In this document: positions 45,928 to 54,036 of the stretch, in pieces | Numbering within the stretch: the stretch's first letter is position 1 | Layout of the letters: each line of letters begins with the position of its first letter | Origin: Adhaeribacter aerolatus | Lineage (GTDB): Bacteria; Bacteroidota; Bacteroidia; Cytophagales; Hymenobacteraceae | DNA: 64,000 nt | Direction: 5' to 3' | NCBI RefSeq assembly: GCF_007991635.1 | Contig: NZ_BJYS01000013.1 | Location: 1 to 64,000, forward strand | The notes under the pieces: model-generated | What the model saw: only the letters and a program-made list of their open reading frames with translations | What the model was told of the DNA's origin: nothing | The model's database searches: none | Program-made: the position numbers and the translations under genes

Positions 45928-47694
45928 TTATAAAAAATATTTCAGCCGGATAACTTCTTTTTCCGTCAGGAAACGCCACTTGCCCCGGGGCACATCTTTT
46001 TTGGTTAAGCCTGCGTATTGCACCCGGTCCAGCGAAACTACTTCGTAGCCCAAATGTTCAAAAATGCGGCGCACAATCCGGTTCTTACCAATATGAATCT
46101 GGATACCCAAGAAATTATTCTTATCGCCAATAAGCGCTAAATCATCTACTTCGGCTTTTCCGTCTTCCAGTTCCAGGCCATTGGTTATCATTTCAAAATG
46201 TTCACGGGTAATAGGCTTATCCAGCTCTACCTGGTATATTTTCGAAATATTATTTGAGGGATGCGTTAACTTTTGGGCCAGCTCGCCATCGTTCGTAAAC
46301 AACAGTAAACCGGTAGTATTCCGGTCCAGGCGGCCAACCGGGAATATGCGTTCTTTGGAAGCAGTAGCTACTAAATCCATTACGGTTTTGCGACCTTCGG
46401 GATCTTCGGTAGTAGTTATAAAATCTTTGGGTTTATTCAGCACCACGTAAACCATTTTTTCGCGATTCAGGCGCTTCTTACCGTAAGTAACCGTGTCTTC
46501 GGGTTTAACTAGGTAGCCCATTTCGGTTATGGGCTGGCCATTTACTTTTATTTCACCGGCAGCAATCAGGTTGTCGGCTTCGCGACGCGAACAAACCCCG
46601 GCATTGGCGATGTAACGGTTAAGCCTAACTAAACCATCATCTTCTGTTTTATCGGAGCGGCGTTCGCGGGACTGGTAACGCTTTAAATCGTAATTAGGCG
46701 CTTCTTTTATTTCTTCGGAGCGGGCACCAAAAGGCTTTTTATATTCTTTACCGGCATTTCGATCGTTCTCAGTACGGTTGCGGCTAAAAGGGCGCTCGGT
46801 ACCGGAAGCAGCTGGCCGGAAACTGTTGCCCCGCGGCCGCTCTGCAGAACGGTGTTCATCCCGGTTTTCGTTACGGTTAAAGCCTCCAAAACGGTTACGG
46901 CTCTCCGGGCGCTCGCCGTCGTAATTAGCCGCGCGTTTAGGTCTTTCTGAATTCGAATTTTCGTCGTTGCTTCTGAATTTATTAAACCGGGGTTTATCTT
47001 CGTTGTTGTAGTCCGGACGGCGGTCGCCGTATGATTTGGCACCAGCTGGTTTCGCGCCGTATGGCTTGGCCGGATAAGCGGGCCGGCTACCCGTTGCCGG
47101 GCGGCGTTCTCCACGGGCAGCATAACCTTCCTCGTTATTCCGTTTATCGCCGTAGCGGGGGCGCTCCGGACGATCATTATTGTTTCTTGGGTATCTTTCC
47201 GATCTTTCCGGTCGGTCGCCACGCTCGGGGCGCTCTGGCCTTTCTGAACGGTCGGTTCTGTCAGTACGCTCGCGGTTAAAGCTGCCCCGCTCGCCCTGCC
47301 GCTCGTTGCCCTCACCAGAGCGGCTGGCACCTTTAAAAGAAGGCCCTTTGGTAAACTTAGGTCCTGATTTAAAAGAAGCACGCTTGTCGTCGAAAGAACG
47401 CGGGCGGTCGCCGCCGCTACGGTTACCCGTTTCATCGGTCGACCGGGTAAAACGTTCGCTGCGGTTGTATACTTTTTTGCCTTCGCTATTAAATTTGGCC
47501 ATCCGGTCTTCGCGGAATGGACGGGTGCCTTCGCCCCGGGCGGGCCGGCTTTCGTTATTATCGCCAGCATTTTGGTTAGGGCCGGAACGACGCGGAGTAT
47601 AATTATTAGAGTTGCCGGCAGCCGAAGCGCGGCCTTTGAATTTATTTCCGGAGGCAAACTTGCCCGAACCCGGTTTTTCTTTATTAAATGCCAT
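45928..47694 (-). CDS. RluB/RsuA-family rRNA pseudouridine synthase with long disordered N terminus
   Basis: The C-terminal half holds an S4 RNA-binding domain (about 353-400; RLNRYIANAGVCSRREADNLI) and the synthase domain with the catalytic Asp in GRLDRNTTGLLLF (about 456). This part modifies uridine in ribosomal RNA, most likely 23S U2605 as in RluB. The first 345 residues are unusually rich in Arg, Gly, Asn, Glu, Ser and Pro with repeats of the form RxERPERxD and are probably disordered and RNA-binding. Most bacterial RluB proteins lack such an extension, though Cytophagales relatives often have one. The opposite-frame open reading shadows are due to this composition. Confidence 0.93.
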   Translation of the reverse strand: MAFNKEKPGSGKFASGNKFKGRASAAGNSNNYTPRRSGPNQNAGDNNESRPARGEGTRPFREDRMAKFNSEGKKVYNRSERFTRSTDETGNRSGGDRPRSFDDKRASFKSGPKFTKGPSFKGASRSGEGNERQGERGSFNRERTDRTDRSERPERPERGDRPERSERYPRNNNDRPERPRYGDKRNNEEGYAARGERRPATGSRPAYPAKPYGAKPAGAKSYGDRRPDYNNEDKPRFNKFRSNDENSNSERPKRAANYDGERPESRNRFGGFNRNENRDEHRSAERPRGNSFRPAASGTERPFSRNRTENDRNAGKEYKKPFGARSEEIKEAPNYDLKRYQSRERRSDKTEDDGLVRLNRYIANAGVCSRREADNLIAAGEIKVNGQPITEMGYLVKPEDTVTYGKKRLNREKMVYVVLNKPKDFITTTEDPEGRKTVMDLVATASKERIFPVGRLDRNTTGLLLFTNDGELAQKLTHPSNNISKIYQVELDKPITREHFEMITNGLELEDGKAEVDDLALIGDKNNFLGIQIHIGKNRIVRRIFEHLGYEVVSLDRVQYAGLTKKDVPRGKWRFLTEKEVIRLKYFL

Positions 47695-47741
47695 GTCTTA
47701 ATTATTAAGATGCAGTATCGCTACTGGATCGGGATGAAATG

Positions 47742-48305
47742 CTAGTTTTCAGAAATTTCGCCAATGGCGTTTTCTTCTGATACGAAATCTTTTAATTGGG
47801 GAAGGTCTTTCAGGTGATTTATGCCAAAGTAGTCCATGAACTTTTGGGTGGTGCCATAAATAATAGGCCGGCCGATGGTTTCGGCCTTACCTTTTATCTG
47901 GATGAGCTCTTTTTCCAGGAGCTTCTGGATAGCATAATCGCAGCTAACGCCCCGAATTTGCTCAATACCGGACTTGGAAATAGGTTGCTTATAGGCAATA
48001 ATTGCCAGGGTCTCCAGCGAAGAAGTAGAAAGTTTTCGCTTAGACTTCTGCTTCAGAAACAGCCCGACCGCATCCTGGAAGTCGGGCTTGGTCAGGAACT
48101 GGTAACCACCGCCAATAGCGTAAATCTGGAAAGCAAAGTCGTCGGCAGCTAAACGCTCATTTATTTCTTCTATGCTTTCCAGCACATCGCTGATAGTTAT
48201 CTCGCACTGCATCACCTCCGATAAACATTTCTGTAAATCTTCGATGGCTACCGGTGCCTGGGCACAAAAAATAAGTGCCTGTATATTACTTTTTAAAATA
48301 TCCAA
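47742..48305 (-). CDS. scpB: Segregation and condensation protein B
   Basis: This 187-residue protein holds two winged-helix units (about 10-85 and 95-165) with the family motif ALETLAIIAYKQPISKSGIEQIRG and YGTTQKFMDYFG. It joins ScpA and SMC in the condensin-like complex that organises the chromosome. scpA and smc are not in the window. It starts 6 bases after the DksA-like gene stop. Confidence 0.95.
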   Translation of the reverse strand: MDILKSNIQALIFCAQAPVAIEDLQKCLSEVMQCEITISDVLESIEEINERLAADDFAFQIYAIGGGYQFLTKPDFQDAVGLFLKQKSKRKLSTSSLETLAIIAYKQPISKSGIEQIRGVSCDYAIQKLLEKELIQIKGKAETIGRPIIYGTTQKFMDYFGINHLKDLPQLKDFVSEENAIGEISEN

Positions 48306-48311
48306 CTGCTA

Positions 48312-48695
48312 TTAATCGCGGCGTTGTAATTTAGCTTCTATCGAATGCTGGGTATGCGGTACGGCCCGTAAGCGTTCTTTCGGGATAAGTTTACCGGTAG
48401 CAATGCACACGCCGTAGCTGCCATTCCGGATCCGGATAAGGGCATTCTCTAATTGCTGAATAAATTTTAACTGACGGGAAGCTAACTGGTTCAGGCTTTC
48501 CTTTTCCGCCGTATCGGCCCCATCTTCCAAAACTTTAGCAGAAGAAGCTGTATTATCGGTTCCGGTATCGTTCCGGCGGCTCAAAGTCTCTTTGATAAAA
48601 GCTACTTCTTTCTTCGCGTTATTAAGCTTTTCCTGAATAATTTCCTGAAATTCCATCAGCTCTTCGCGGGAATAACGCATTGGTTCTTGACTCAT
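48312..48695 (-). CDS. TraR/DksA-family protein lacking most zinc ligands
   Basis: This 127-residue protein has a long helical N-terminal part (about 5-90), like the coiled coil of DksA, and the C-terminal YGVCIATGKLIPKERLRAVPHTQHSIEAKL segment. In DksA this segment has four cysteines; here only Cys at YGVC remains, and the CxxC partner is Thr while the second pair is Gln and Ser. Zinc binding is therefore unlikely. It may still bind RNA polymerase and affect the stringent response; Bacteroidota homologues commonly share this loss. It leads the cluster through scpB. Confidence 0.9.
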   Translation of the reverse strand: MSQEPMRYSREELMEFQEIIQEKLNNAKKEVAFIKETLSRRNDTGTDNTASSAKVLEDGADTAEKESLNQLASRQLKFIQQLENALIRIRNGSYGVCIATGKLIPKERLRAVPHTQHSIEAKLQRRD

Positions 48696-49001
48696 GGCAG
48701 TAATGTTTGTATATAAATTATAATTTTTTAAGTTTTTAAATCAGGTAACACCAAGCTAACCATTTTAGTTTAAAAAGATTCATTATAGCGATACGCGGGG
48801 TCTCACCTACAACACTTCTAATAAAAATGGGTTTGGCTAAATTATGCGCAAAATTAATACAATTTTTACAATATTAACACCCCACGCTGCTTTATTCTTT
48901 CGTTAAATTCTGGCCTAATATCTGCTAAGGTAGTTTTTATAAAATTATCAACTTACCGTTCTTTTTAGGTTCTTTGTACTACTTTATAAAATATTAGTTA
49001 A
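48696..49001. other. Divergent promoter region
   Basis: This 306-base AT-rich region lies between the DksA-like gene cluster and the lipoprotein gene at 49,002. No gene or clear operator is seen; it should hold promoters in both directions. Confidence 0.4.
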
Positions 49002-49919
49002 ATGAGAAACACTTTTTACTTATGCCAGCTTGGCCTTCTCTTACTGGTGGCGGTGGCTTCGGGTTGTTCTACGTCCCGCACCATTACTGCCTCCGGCAAA
49101 GTAACCCCCCAGGGAAAATTTAAATTAGGCTACAATTCTGCTTTTAATGTGGCTACAGCTCCTTTGGCCGAAATAGATGATGTAACCCGTGCCGCCGTTA
49201 ACGCCGTTAAAAACCGCGACTCGTTATATTTAGAAGATGTACAACCTTTAACCGAGGGTTTGTTGGCTTACTCTTTAGACCCCGTAGGCACCAGTTCTGA
49301 ATTTTATATCCGGTATGGCCTGGCTCCCAGGGTAGATATGGGTTATAAATATGCCTCCGGGGCCCACGTGCTGGATGCCATGTACCAGTTTTTAGGTTCT
49401 ACCGGTACGCCGGCTAATCCCGGCCCGGAGGGGCTTTACGGCAGCATTGGATTACAGTACTCGGGACAGAATGCCAGTTTGCCCTCTAAACTTGGCTTGC
49501 GTACCTTGAGTTCTATTTTAAATTATGAATTATCGCGCAAAGACATTCTGATTCCGTTGGTTTTCAGCTATTCTTTAGGTCCCGAAGAAGAAGTAGGTAA
49601 TATTTCGTGGGGCCTGGTTTACAGCCATAGCTTTATTAAATACGGGTTTGCCCCCGGCAAATTATTCCGGAAGTATGCCGGTAACATGGTAGAGAAAGTA
49701 AATCCTTTCACAAACAAAGAAAACTATGCCTCATACGGGGCTTTCCTCAACGCCAAACTAGGCTACAAATATGCGTATGTAGTACCCGCCATTAGCATCT
49801 ACTACCAGAACTACGGCAACTATGAAATTTTTGGCCTTCAGAGCCGCAATTACAAAGGCGTAACGATTGTTCCTTCACTGGGCTTACAGTTTAATTTAGG
49901 CTACGACAAGAGAAGGTAA
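49002..49919 (+). CDS. Outer-membrane-type lipoprotein of unknown function
   Basis: This 305-residue protein has a lipoprotein signal (MRNTFYLCQLGLLLLVAVASGC, Cys22 of LVAVASGCS). The rest is beta-rich with aromatic strand ends (GPEEEVGNISWGLVYSHSFIKYGFAPGK, split), so a small barrel or barrel-associated fold is possible. I do not recognise the family. It is a single gene ending at a terminator. Confidence 0.75.
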   Translation: MRNTFYLCQLGLLLLVAVASGCSTSRTITASGKVTPQGKFKLGYNSAFNVATAPLAEIDDVTRAAVNAVKNRDSLYLEDVQPLTEGLLAYSLDPVGTSSEFYIRYGLAPRVDMGYKYASGAHVLDAMYQFLGSTGTPANPGPEGLYGSIGLQYSGQNASLPSKLGLRTLSSILNYELSRKDILIPLVFSYSLGPEEEVGNISWGLVYSHSFIKYGFAPGKLFRKYAGNMVEKVNPFTNKENYASYGAFLNAKLGYKYAYVVPAISIYYQNYGNYEIFGLQSRNYKGVTIVPSLGLQFNLGYDKRR

Positions 49920-49945
49920 GCCAGGCCCAAACCACTACCTTTTTT

Positions 49946-49999
49946 TATAGCCGGCAGATTAAAGCTTAACAACCTTTAGCCTGCCAGCTATATTTTTTT
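49946..49999 (+). terminator. Intrinsic terminator
   Basis: A stem of 6 plus 5 base pairs with one mismatch (TATAGC...GCTATA outer, GGCAG...CTGCC inner) around a 23-base loop is followed by seven T residues. It lies 27 bases after the lipoprotein stop. Confidence 0.75.
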
Positions 50000-50371
50000 G
50001 TTTGGGTGCTAATGTAGTTTGGTAAAATAAGCTATTCCTTCCGGTTTCAACTATGCATTTTAGTCATTCAACCGGTTGCTTCGGGCTTTCAAATACATTT
50101 TAGTGCATTACACTACATCATTCTGCATTTTTGCATTGTTCCTGGCTGGTAATAACCAGAGTTGGTTCCTTAACATTGGAGCAACCGAATTATAATAATT
50201 TTTAGCCAGAGACAAAATAAATTAGGTTTGAAACAACAATAATGTTGCTTTTTAAATATTAATTAAATTTATTTAAGCTATATTTTGATATACTATATTC
50301 TAAACACTTAATAAAATTCATCTAATAAATTAAACACTAACTATTTACATTATCTAAAAACTAAAAACCCT
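50000..50371. other. Intergenic region before the TM2 gene
   Basis: The gap between the terminator and the TM2 gene is AT-rich, with two copies of CATTTTAGT (near 50,056 and 50,095). It probably holds the promoter of the TM2/DUF2752 operon. No gene or RNA is supported. Confidence 0.4.
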
Positions 50372-50992
50372 ATGAAAACAAAAATTTCTACCCTATTTGT
50401 GGCTGTTACATTGTTACTGTCGTCGTGCGCGAAAGAATCTTTCTATTTCACAAATACCGGTACCAGCTACGGTTCTAAAAAAGTAAAATCAGAAACGCCG
50501 GCTGCCGTAGCAGACGAGCAGGTTGCCGCAACTGACTTAGTTACTGCTACCGAAACAGAAGTAACCGCTCCCGAAAACCTAACTGCCAGTACCGAAAAAA
50601 CAGCTGCTATCAATACCAAAGATTTTACCAAAGCAAAACCATTATACCAGGCTAAAGTTACCGCACCGGTAAAAGCCGAAAAAGTTTCTAAAGTAGCACA
50701 AGCCAAAGCTGCTATTAAAGTAAACAAGCAAGTAAAAGCTATTGTTAAAGAAGCCAAGAAAAACGATATTGCGGGTACTGCGGCCGAAGGTAAAAGCCAA
50801 ATGATTGCGGCTATTCTGGCCTTTGTGGTAGGTGTATTAGGAGTTCACCGCTTTTACTTAGGTTATACCGGTATTGGTATTGCCCAGCTTTTAACGTTAG
50901 GTGGTTGCGGTATTTGGTCGTTAATTGACTTAGTAAGAATTATTATTGGTGATTTGAAACCAAAAGGCGGTGATTACGCCGAGAAATTTTAA
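50372..50992 (+). CDS. TM2-domain lipoprotein
   Basis: This 206-residue protein has a lipoprotein signal ending LLLSSC (Cys19), a long Lys/Ala/Thr-rich linker (about 30-130) and a C-terminal TM2 domain (about 140-195) with two membrane helices; the motif GVLGVHRFYLG leads the domain. In Bacteroidota TM2 lipoproteins of unknown role commonly precede DUF2752 genes, as here with 5 bases between. The mixture of a lipid anchor and membrane helices is odd but recurs in this family. Confidence 0.88.
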   Translation: MKTKISTLFVAVTLLLSSCAKESFYFTNTGTSYGSKKVKSETPAAVADEQVAATDLVTATETEVTAPENLTASTEKTAAINTKDFTKAKPLYQAKVTAPVKAEKVSKVAQAKAAIKVNKQVKAIVKEAKKNDIAGTAAEGKSQMIAAILAFVVGVLGVHRFYLGYTGIGIAQLLTLGGCGIWSLIDLVRIIIGDLKPKGGDYAEKF

Positions 50993-50997
50993 GTAAA

Positions 50998-51327
50998 TTG
51001 AAAAAAGGTAATTATTTACTTGGAGTAAAAATTAGCGGCTACTTACTGGTGCCGCTAATTTTACTTTGCTTACCCGCCGACTTTTTTGATAAAGGACAGT
51101 CGCTGTGTTTAAGCAAGTTGCTGGCCGGGGTCGAATGCTATGGCTGTGGCATGACCCGGGCCATTATGCACCTGATTCATCTGGATTTTAAAGGCGCTTA
51201 TGAATTTAACAAACTGGCGTTTGTTTCTTTTCCGGTACTAAGCTTTTTGTGGCTGCAAGGTTTCCGGAAAGATTTTAATCAATTCAGGGCATATAAAAGC
51301 ACCAAAAACCAAGTCGCTGCCGGCTAA
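50998..51327 (+). CDS. DUF2752 membrane protein
   Basis: This 109-residue protein has two or three hydrophobic helices and the family motif CYGCGMTRAIMHLIHLD (about 41-57), where the two cysteines stand two residues apart. The start codon is TTG, placed 5 bases after the TM2 stop; it gives the natural MKKGNYLLGVKISGYLL beginning. Function is unknown; the pairing with TM2 genes suggests a joint role. Transcription ends at the terminator that follows. Confidence 0.85.
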   Translation: MKKGNYLLGVKISGYLLVPLILLCLPADFFDKGQSLCLSKLLAGVECYGCGMTRAIMHLIHLDFKGAYEFNKLAFVSFPVLSFLWLQGFRKDFNQFRAYKSTKNQVAAG

Positions 51328-51354
51328 ATAATTACCTGCATACTTATAAAGAAT

Positions 51355-51384
51355 AAGCCCTAACCAATAATCTGGTTAGGGCTT
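51355..51384. terminator. Bidirectional intrinsic terminator
   Basis: A perfect 12-base stem (AAGCCCTAACCA with its complement) with a 6-base loop lies between the convergent DUF2752 and ribH genes, with T-rich flanks in both directions. Confidence 0.9.
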
Positions 51385-51448
51385 GTTCTTTTATAACCCA
51401 GGCTTTAGAGCAGCCCCGACTTCTCTTTTTTCTTTTAAATTTCTACGC

Positions 51449-51937
51449 TTAATCAATAAACTGCACACCCAGCATCTGAATGGCGGCGGCGGCGGCTTCT
51501 ACGCCTTTATTGCCGTGCTTACCGCCGGCTCGGTCCCAGGCTTGCTGCTCGTCGTTGGTGGTTACCAGGCCAAAAATAACGGGTTTGTTAAACTTCAGAC
51601 CTACTTTAGTAATACCGTGGGCTACGGCGTGGCAAATATAATCATCGTGCTTGGTTTCGCCTTTTATAACTACCCCTAAACATATAACGGCATCAATATC
51701 GTTGCTTTGGGCCAAAAATTGCGCGCCTAAGGTAAGCTCAAAAGAACCGGGTACTGTTATGCGTTGAATATTTTCGGGTTTAGCGCCGTGTTTCAGCAGG
51801 GTTTCGTAAGCGCCCTGGCAAAGCACATCGGTTATGGCTTTGTTCCATTCGGCTACTACCAGGCCAAATCGTTTTCCAACAATTTCTATCAGGTTATCAG
51901 AGTTATATTCACTAAGATTTTTTAATGCTGTAGCCAT
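51449..51937 (-). CDS. ribH: 6,7-Dimethyl-8-ribityllumazine synthase
   Basis: This 162-residue enzyme joins the ribitylaminopyrimidine to dihydroxybutanone phosphate in riboflavin synthesis. The fold is clear from VPGSFELTLGAQFLAQ (about 63-78), the catalytic His in VIKGETKHDDYI, and the GLVTTNDEQQAWDRAGG end. Such proteins assemble into pentamers or capsids of sixty. No FMN riboswitch is seen upstream. Other rib genes are outside the window. Confidence 0.96.
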   Translation of the reverse strand: MATALKNLSEYNSDNLIEIVGKRFGLVVAEWNKAITDVLCQGAYETLLKHGAKPENIQRITVPGSFELTLGAQFLAQSNDIDAVICLGVVIKGETKHDDYICHAVAHGITKVGLKFNKPVIFGLVTTNDEQQAWDRAGGKHGNKGVEAAAAAIQMLGVQFID

Positions 51938-52036
51938 ATGCTTTATTTCTATTTCCGGGGCGACTTACTCCAGAAAGTTTTTAAATATTTAAAAGGTTTT
52001 GCGCCTAAAATAAACAACAAACTTCTATAAATAAAA

Positions 52037-52079
52037 CAGCGGCATCTTTATCATCGGGCTGATGACAAAGATGCCGCTG
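52037..52079 (-). terminator. Intrinsic terminator
   Basis: A 13-base stem (CAGCGGCATCTTT with its complement) with further inner pairing lies 22 bases after the stop of the minus-strand TPR gene and is followed on that strand by a T-rich stretch. Confidence 0.88.
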
Positions 52080-52101
52080 ATTTTATGTAATCTTTTATCT
52101 A

Positions 52102-52809
52102 TTACTTACCAGCCAGCAGTTCGGCGCGAGCCTTGTACTTCTTCGCATCGGTCACTTCGGCTGCATTCGGGTAACTGTTAATAATTTTATCGTAAGCTTC
52201 TACAGCCCCATTATAGTTATTGCTTTCTTCGTAAGCCATACCGGCTTTGAGTAAATATTGCGGGGAGAAAAATTCGTTGGCTTTGTAGTTAGCTGCTTTC
52301 ATATATAATTCAGCGGCTTCCTGCTTCTTGCCTAACTCCATTTGGGCATCGCCCTGTAAAGAAAGCGCCCGCCCCTGCAAAATCAGGTCATCCGATTTAT
52401 AATCTTCTAAATAATTAAGAGCTTCCTGGTATTTACCTTGTTTTAAGTAAGCTACCCCGGCATAAAATTTAGCCAGATTACCCGCTTTGGTACTGCCGTA
52501 TTCGTCGGCAATGGCTACAAAGCCTTCGTGCTGGCCATCACCTTTTAAAGCAACGTTTAAAGAATCGGCTTCGAAATAATGTACCGCCTGAAACATGGCC
52601 GCCTGGGCTTCTTCATTCTGGCTACTACGGAAGTTGTAGAACAAAAGTCCGCCTACAACCGCCGCTGCAATAACGGCAAATAAACCAAGCAACACATTTC
52701 GGTTTTTCTTCACGAAGTCTTCCGACCCGTGCGTTAAGCGATCGGCTAATACATCCGGATTTTCCAGAATTTCTAAATCGCTTTCTTTTTTAAGGGTATT
52801 CTTTGCCAT
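52102..52809 (-). CDS. Membrane-anchored TPR protein, YfgM-like
   Basis: This 235-residue protein has a short cytoplasmic N terminus (about 1-37), one membrane helix (about 38-57) and periplasmic TPR repeats (about 90-230), such as AKFYAGVAYLKQGKYQEALNYL and AGMAYEESNNYNGAVEAYDKI. The layout matches the YfgM family, which works with PpiD near the Sec translocon. A PpiD-like gene is present at 39,454, although not adjacent, which makes a shared pathway possible. Otherwise it is unassigned. Confidence 0.85.
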   Translation of the reverse strand: MAKNTLKKESDLEILENPDVLADRLTHGSEDFVKKNRNVLLGLFAVIAAAVVGGLLFYNFRSSQNEEAQAAMFQAVHYFEADSLNVALKGDGQHEGFVAIADEYGSTKAGNLAKFYAGVAYLKQGKYQEALNYLEDYKSDDLILQGRALSLQGDAQMELGKKQEAAELYMKAANYKANEFFSPQYLLKAGMAYEESNNYNGAVEAYDKIINSYPNAAEVTDAKKYKARAELLAGK

Positions 52810-52819
52810 TTTATTATTA

Positions 52820-52937
52820 ATTGTTAATCGTTATTCGTAAATGGTTGCTCGTGGTGGTAACAGAAATAATTTGTAATTTATTCAAAAAATATTTAAATAT
52901 TTATAATCGAATAACGAATAACCAACAACGAACAACA
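52820..52937. repeat. AT-rich repeats of TTCGTT/TTATTCG type
   Basis: Several copies of the element CGTTATTCG and its complement occur around an AT-rich core between the TPR and pdhA genes. They are partly in opposite orientation, but no long stem is perfect. They look like scattered simple repeats. No function is claimed. Confidence 0.4.
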
Positions 52938-52940
52938 ATA

Positions 52941-53972
52941 TTAGTCCTGTATGTAAGGGTAATCCTGCTGCGCGTAGATGTCTTTGTACAACTCGTCAGG
53001 GGTTGGGTAAGGCGATTTCTCCGCAAATTCAACCGATTCGAGCACCTGTTCTTTAATGCGGGCGTCAATTTGTTCTAAATCCTGTTCAGTAGCAAAGTTG
53101 TTGTCCAGAATGGTCTGGCGCACTACTTCAACGGGGTCCTGGTTGCGGTAAGTCTCCAACTCATCTTTGGTCCGGTATTTAGCCGGGTCCGACATAGAGT
53201 GGCCTTTGTAGCGGTAAGTTCTGAATTCCAGCAAGGTTGGGCCTTCGCCGGCACGGGCGCGTTCAGCGGCTCTAGCTACGGCTTCGTGCACATCTTCGCA
53301 ACGCATGGCGTTAACCGGCTCCGATGGCATTTCGTAAGCACTGCCCAATTTATATAATTCGGTTACGTTAGAAGTCCGTTTTACCGAAGTTCCCATGGCG
53401 TAACCATTATTTTCAATTACAAATATTACTGGCAGTTTCCACAACATAGCCATGTTTAAAGCCTCGTGGAAAGCACCTTGCCGCACGGCGCCATCGCCCA
53501 TGTAGCAGATACACAAATTGCCGGTTTTGTTATACTTCTCGGCAAAAGCAATACCGGCTCCCAGCGGCACCTGTGCGCCCACAATACCGTGGCCACCCAC
53601 AAAGTTTACTTCTTTGTCGAAAATGTGCATAGAACCGCCTTTGCCTTTAGAGCAGCCAGTCGCTTTGGCAAATAATTCGGCCATAACGGCGTTTGGCGAA
53701 GTACCTAATCCCAGCGGATGCGCGTGATCGCGGTAAGCGGTAATCCATTTATCATCTTTATTAAGCGCGGTAATAGCGCCGGCGGCACAAGCCTCCTGGC
53801 CAATATATAAGTGGCAAAAGCCTTTTATTTTTTGTTGTCCGTATAACTGCCCGGCTTTCTCCTCGAACTTACGCATCAACTGCATCATCTCGTACCAACG
53901 CAGGTAAGTTTCCTTGGAGAATTTAAGGTCCGAATTTACCTTTGTTTCGGGCATTTGTTTCGTAATTGCCAT
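52941..53972 (-). CDS. pdhA: Pyruvate dehydrogenase E1 alpha subunit
   Basis: This 343-residue thiamine-diphosphate enzyme forms the alpha chain of the E1 dimer that decarboxylates pyruvate to feed acetyl-CoA synthesis. The cofactor motif is MGDGAVRQGAFHEALNMA with the Asn about 27 residues later in VIENNGYA, and the YRYKGHSMSDPAKY segment holds the phosphorylation-loop region. The length fits PdhA of Bacteroidota. The beta subunit and E2 genes are not adjacent in this window. Confidence 0.95.
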   Translation of the reverse strand: MAITKQMPETKVNSDLKFSKETYLRWYEMMQLMRKFEEKAGQLYGQQKIKGFCHLYIGQEACAAGAITALNKDDKWITAYRDHAHPLGLGTSPNAVMAELFAKATGCSKGKGGSMHIFDKEVNFVGGHGIVGAQVPLGAGIAFAEKYNKTGNLCICYMGDGAVRQGAFHEALNMAMLWKLPVIFVIENNGYAMGTSVKRTSNVTELYKLGSAYEMPSEPVNAMRCEDVHEAVARAAERARAGEGPTLLEFRTYRYKGHSMSDPAKYRTKDELETYRNQDPVEVVRQTILDNNFATEQDLEQIDARIKEQVLESVEFAEKSPYPTPDELYKDIYAQQDYPYIQD

Positions 53973-54036
53973 AACTTATGTTCCCAATTCTGTTTAGAGT
54001 GCGAAATTAATTAAAAAATATCTATCAAAGAAATTA

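Noticed and set aside
46707-47657. 316-residue frame on the minus strand inside the rluB-like gene
   Set aside because: It is a shadow caused by the Arg/Gly/Asn-rich repeats of the real gene in another frame.
51938-52101. Possible FMN riboswitch upstream of ribH
   Set aside because: The gap mostly holds the terminator of the TPR gene and shows no RFN-like conserved segments.
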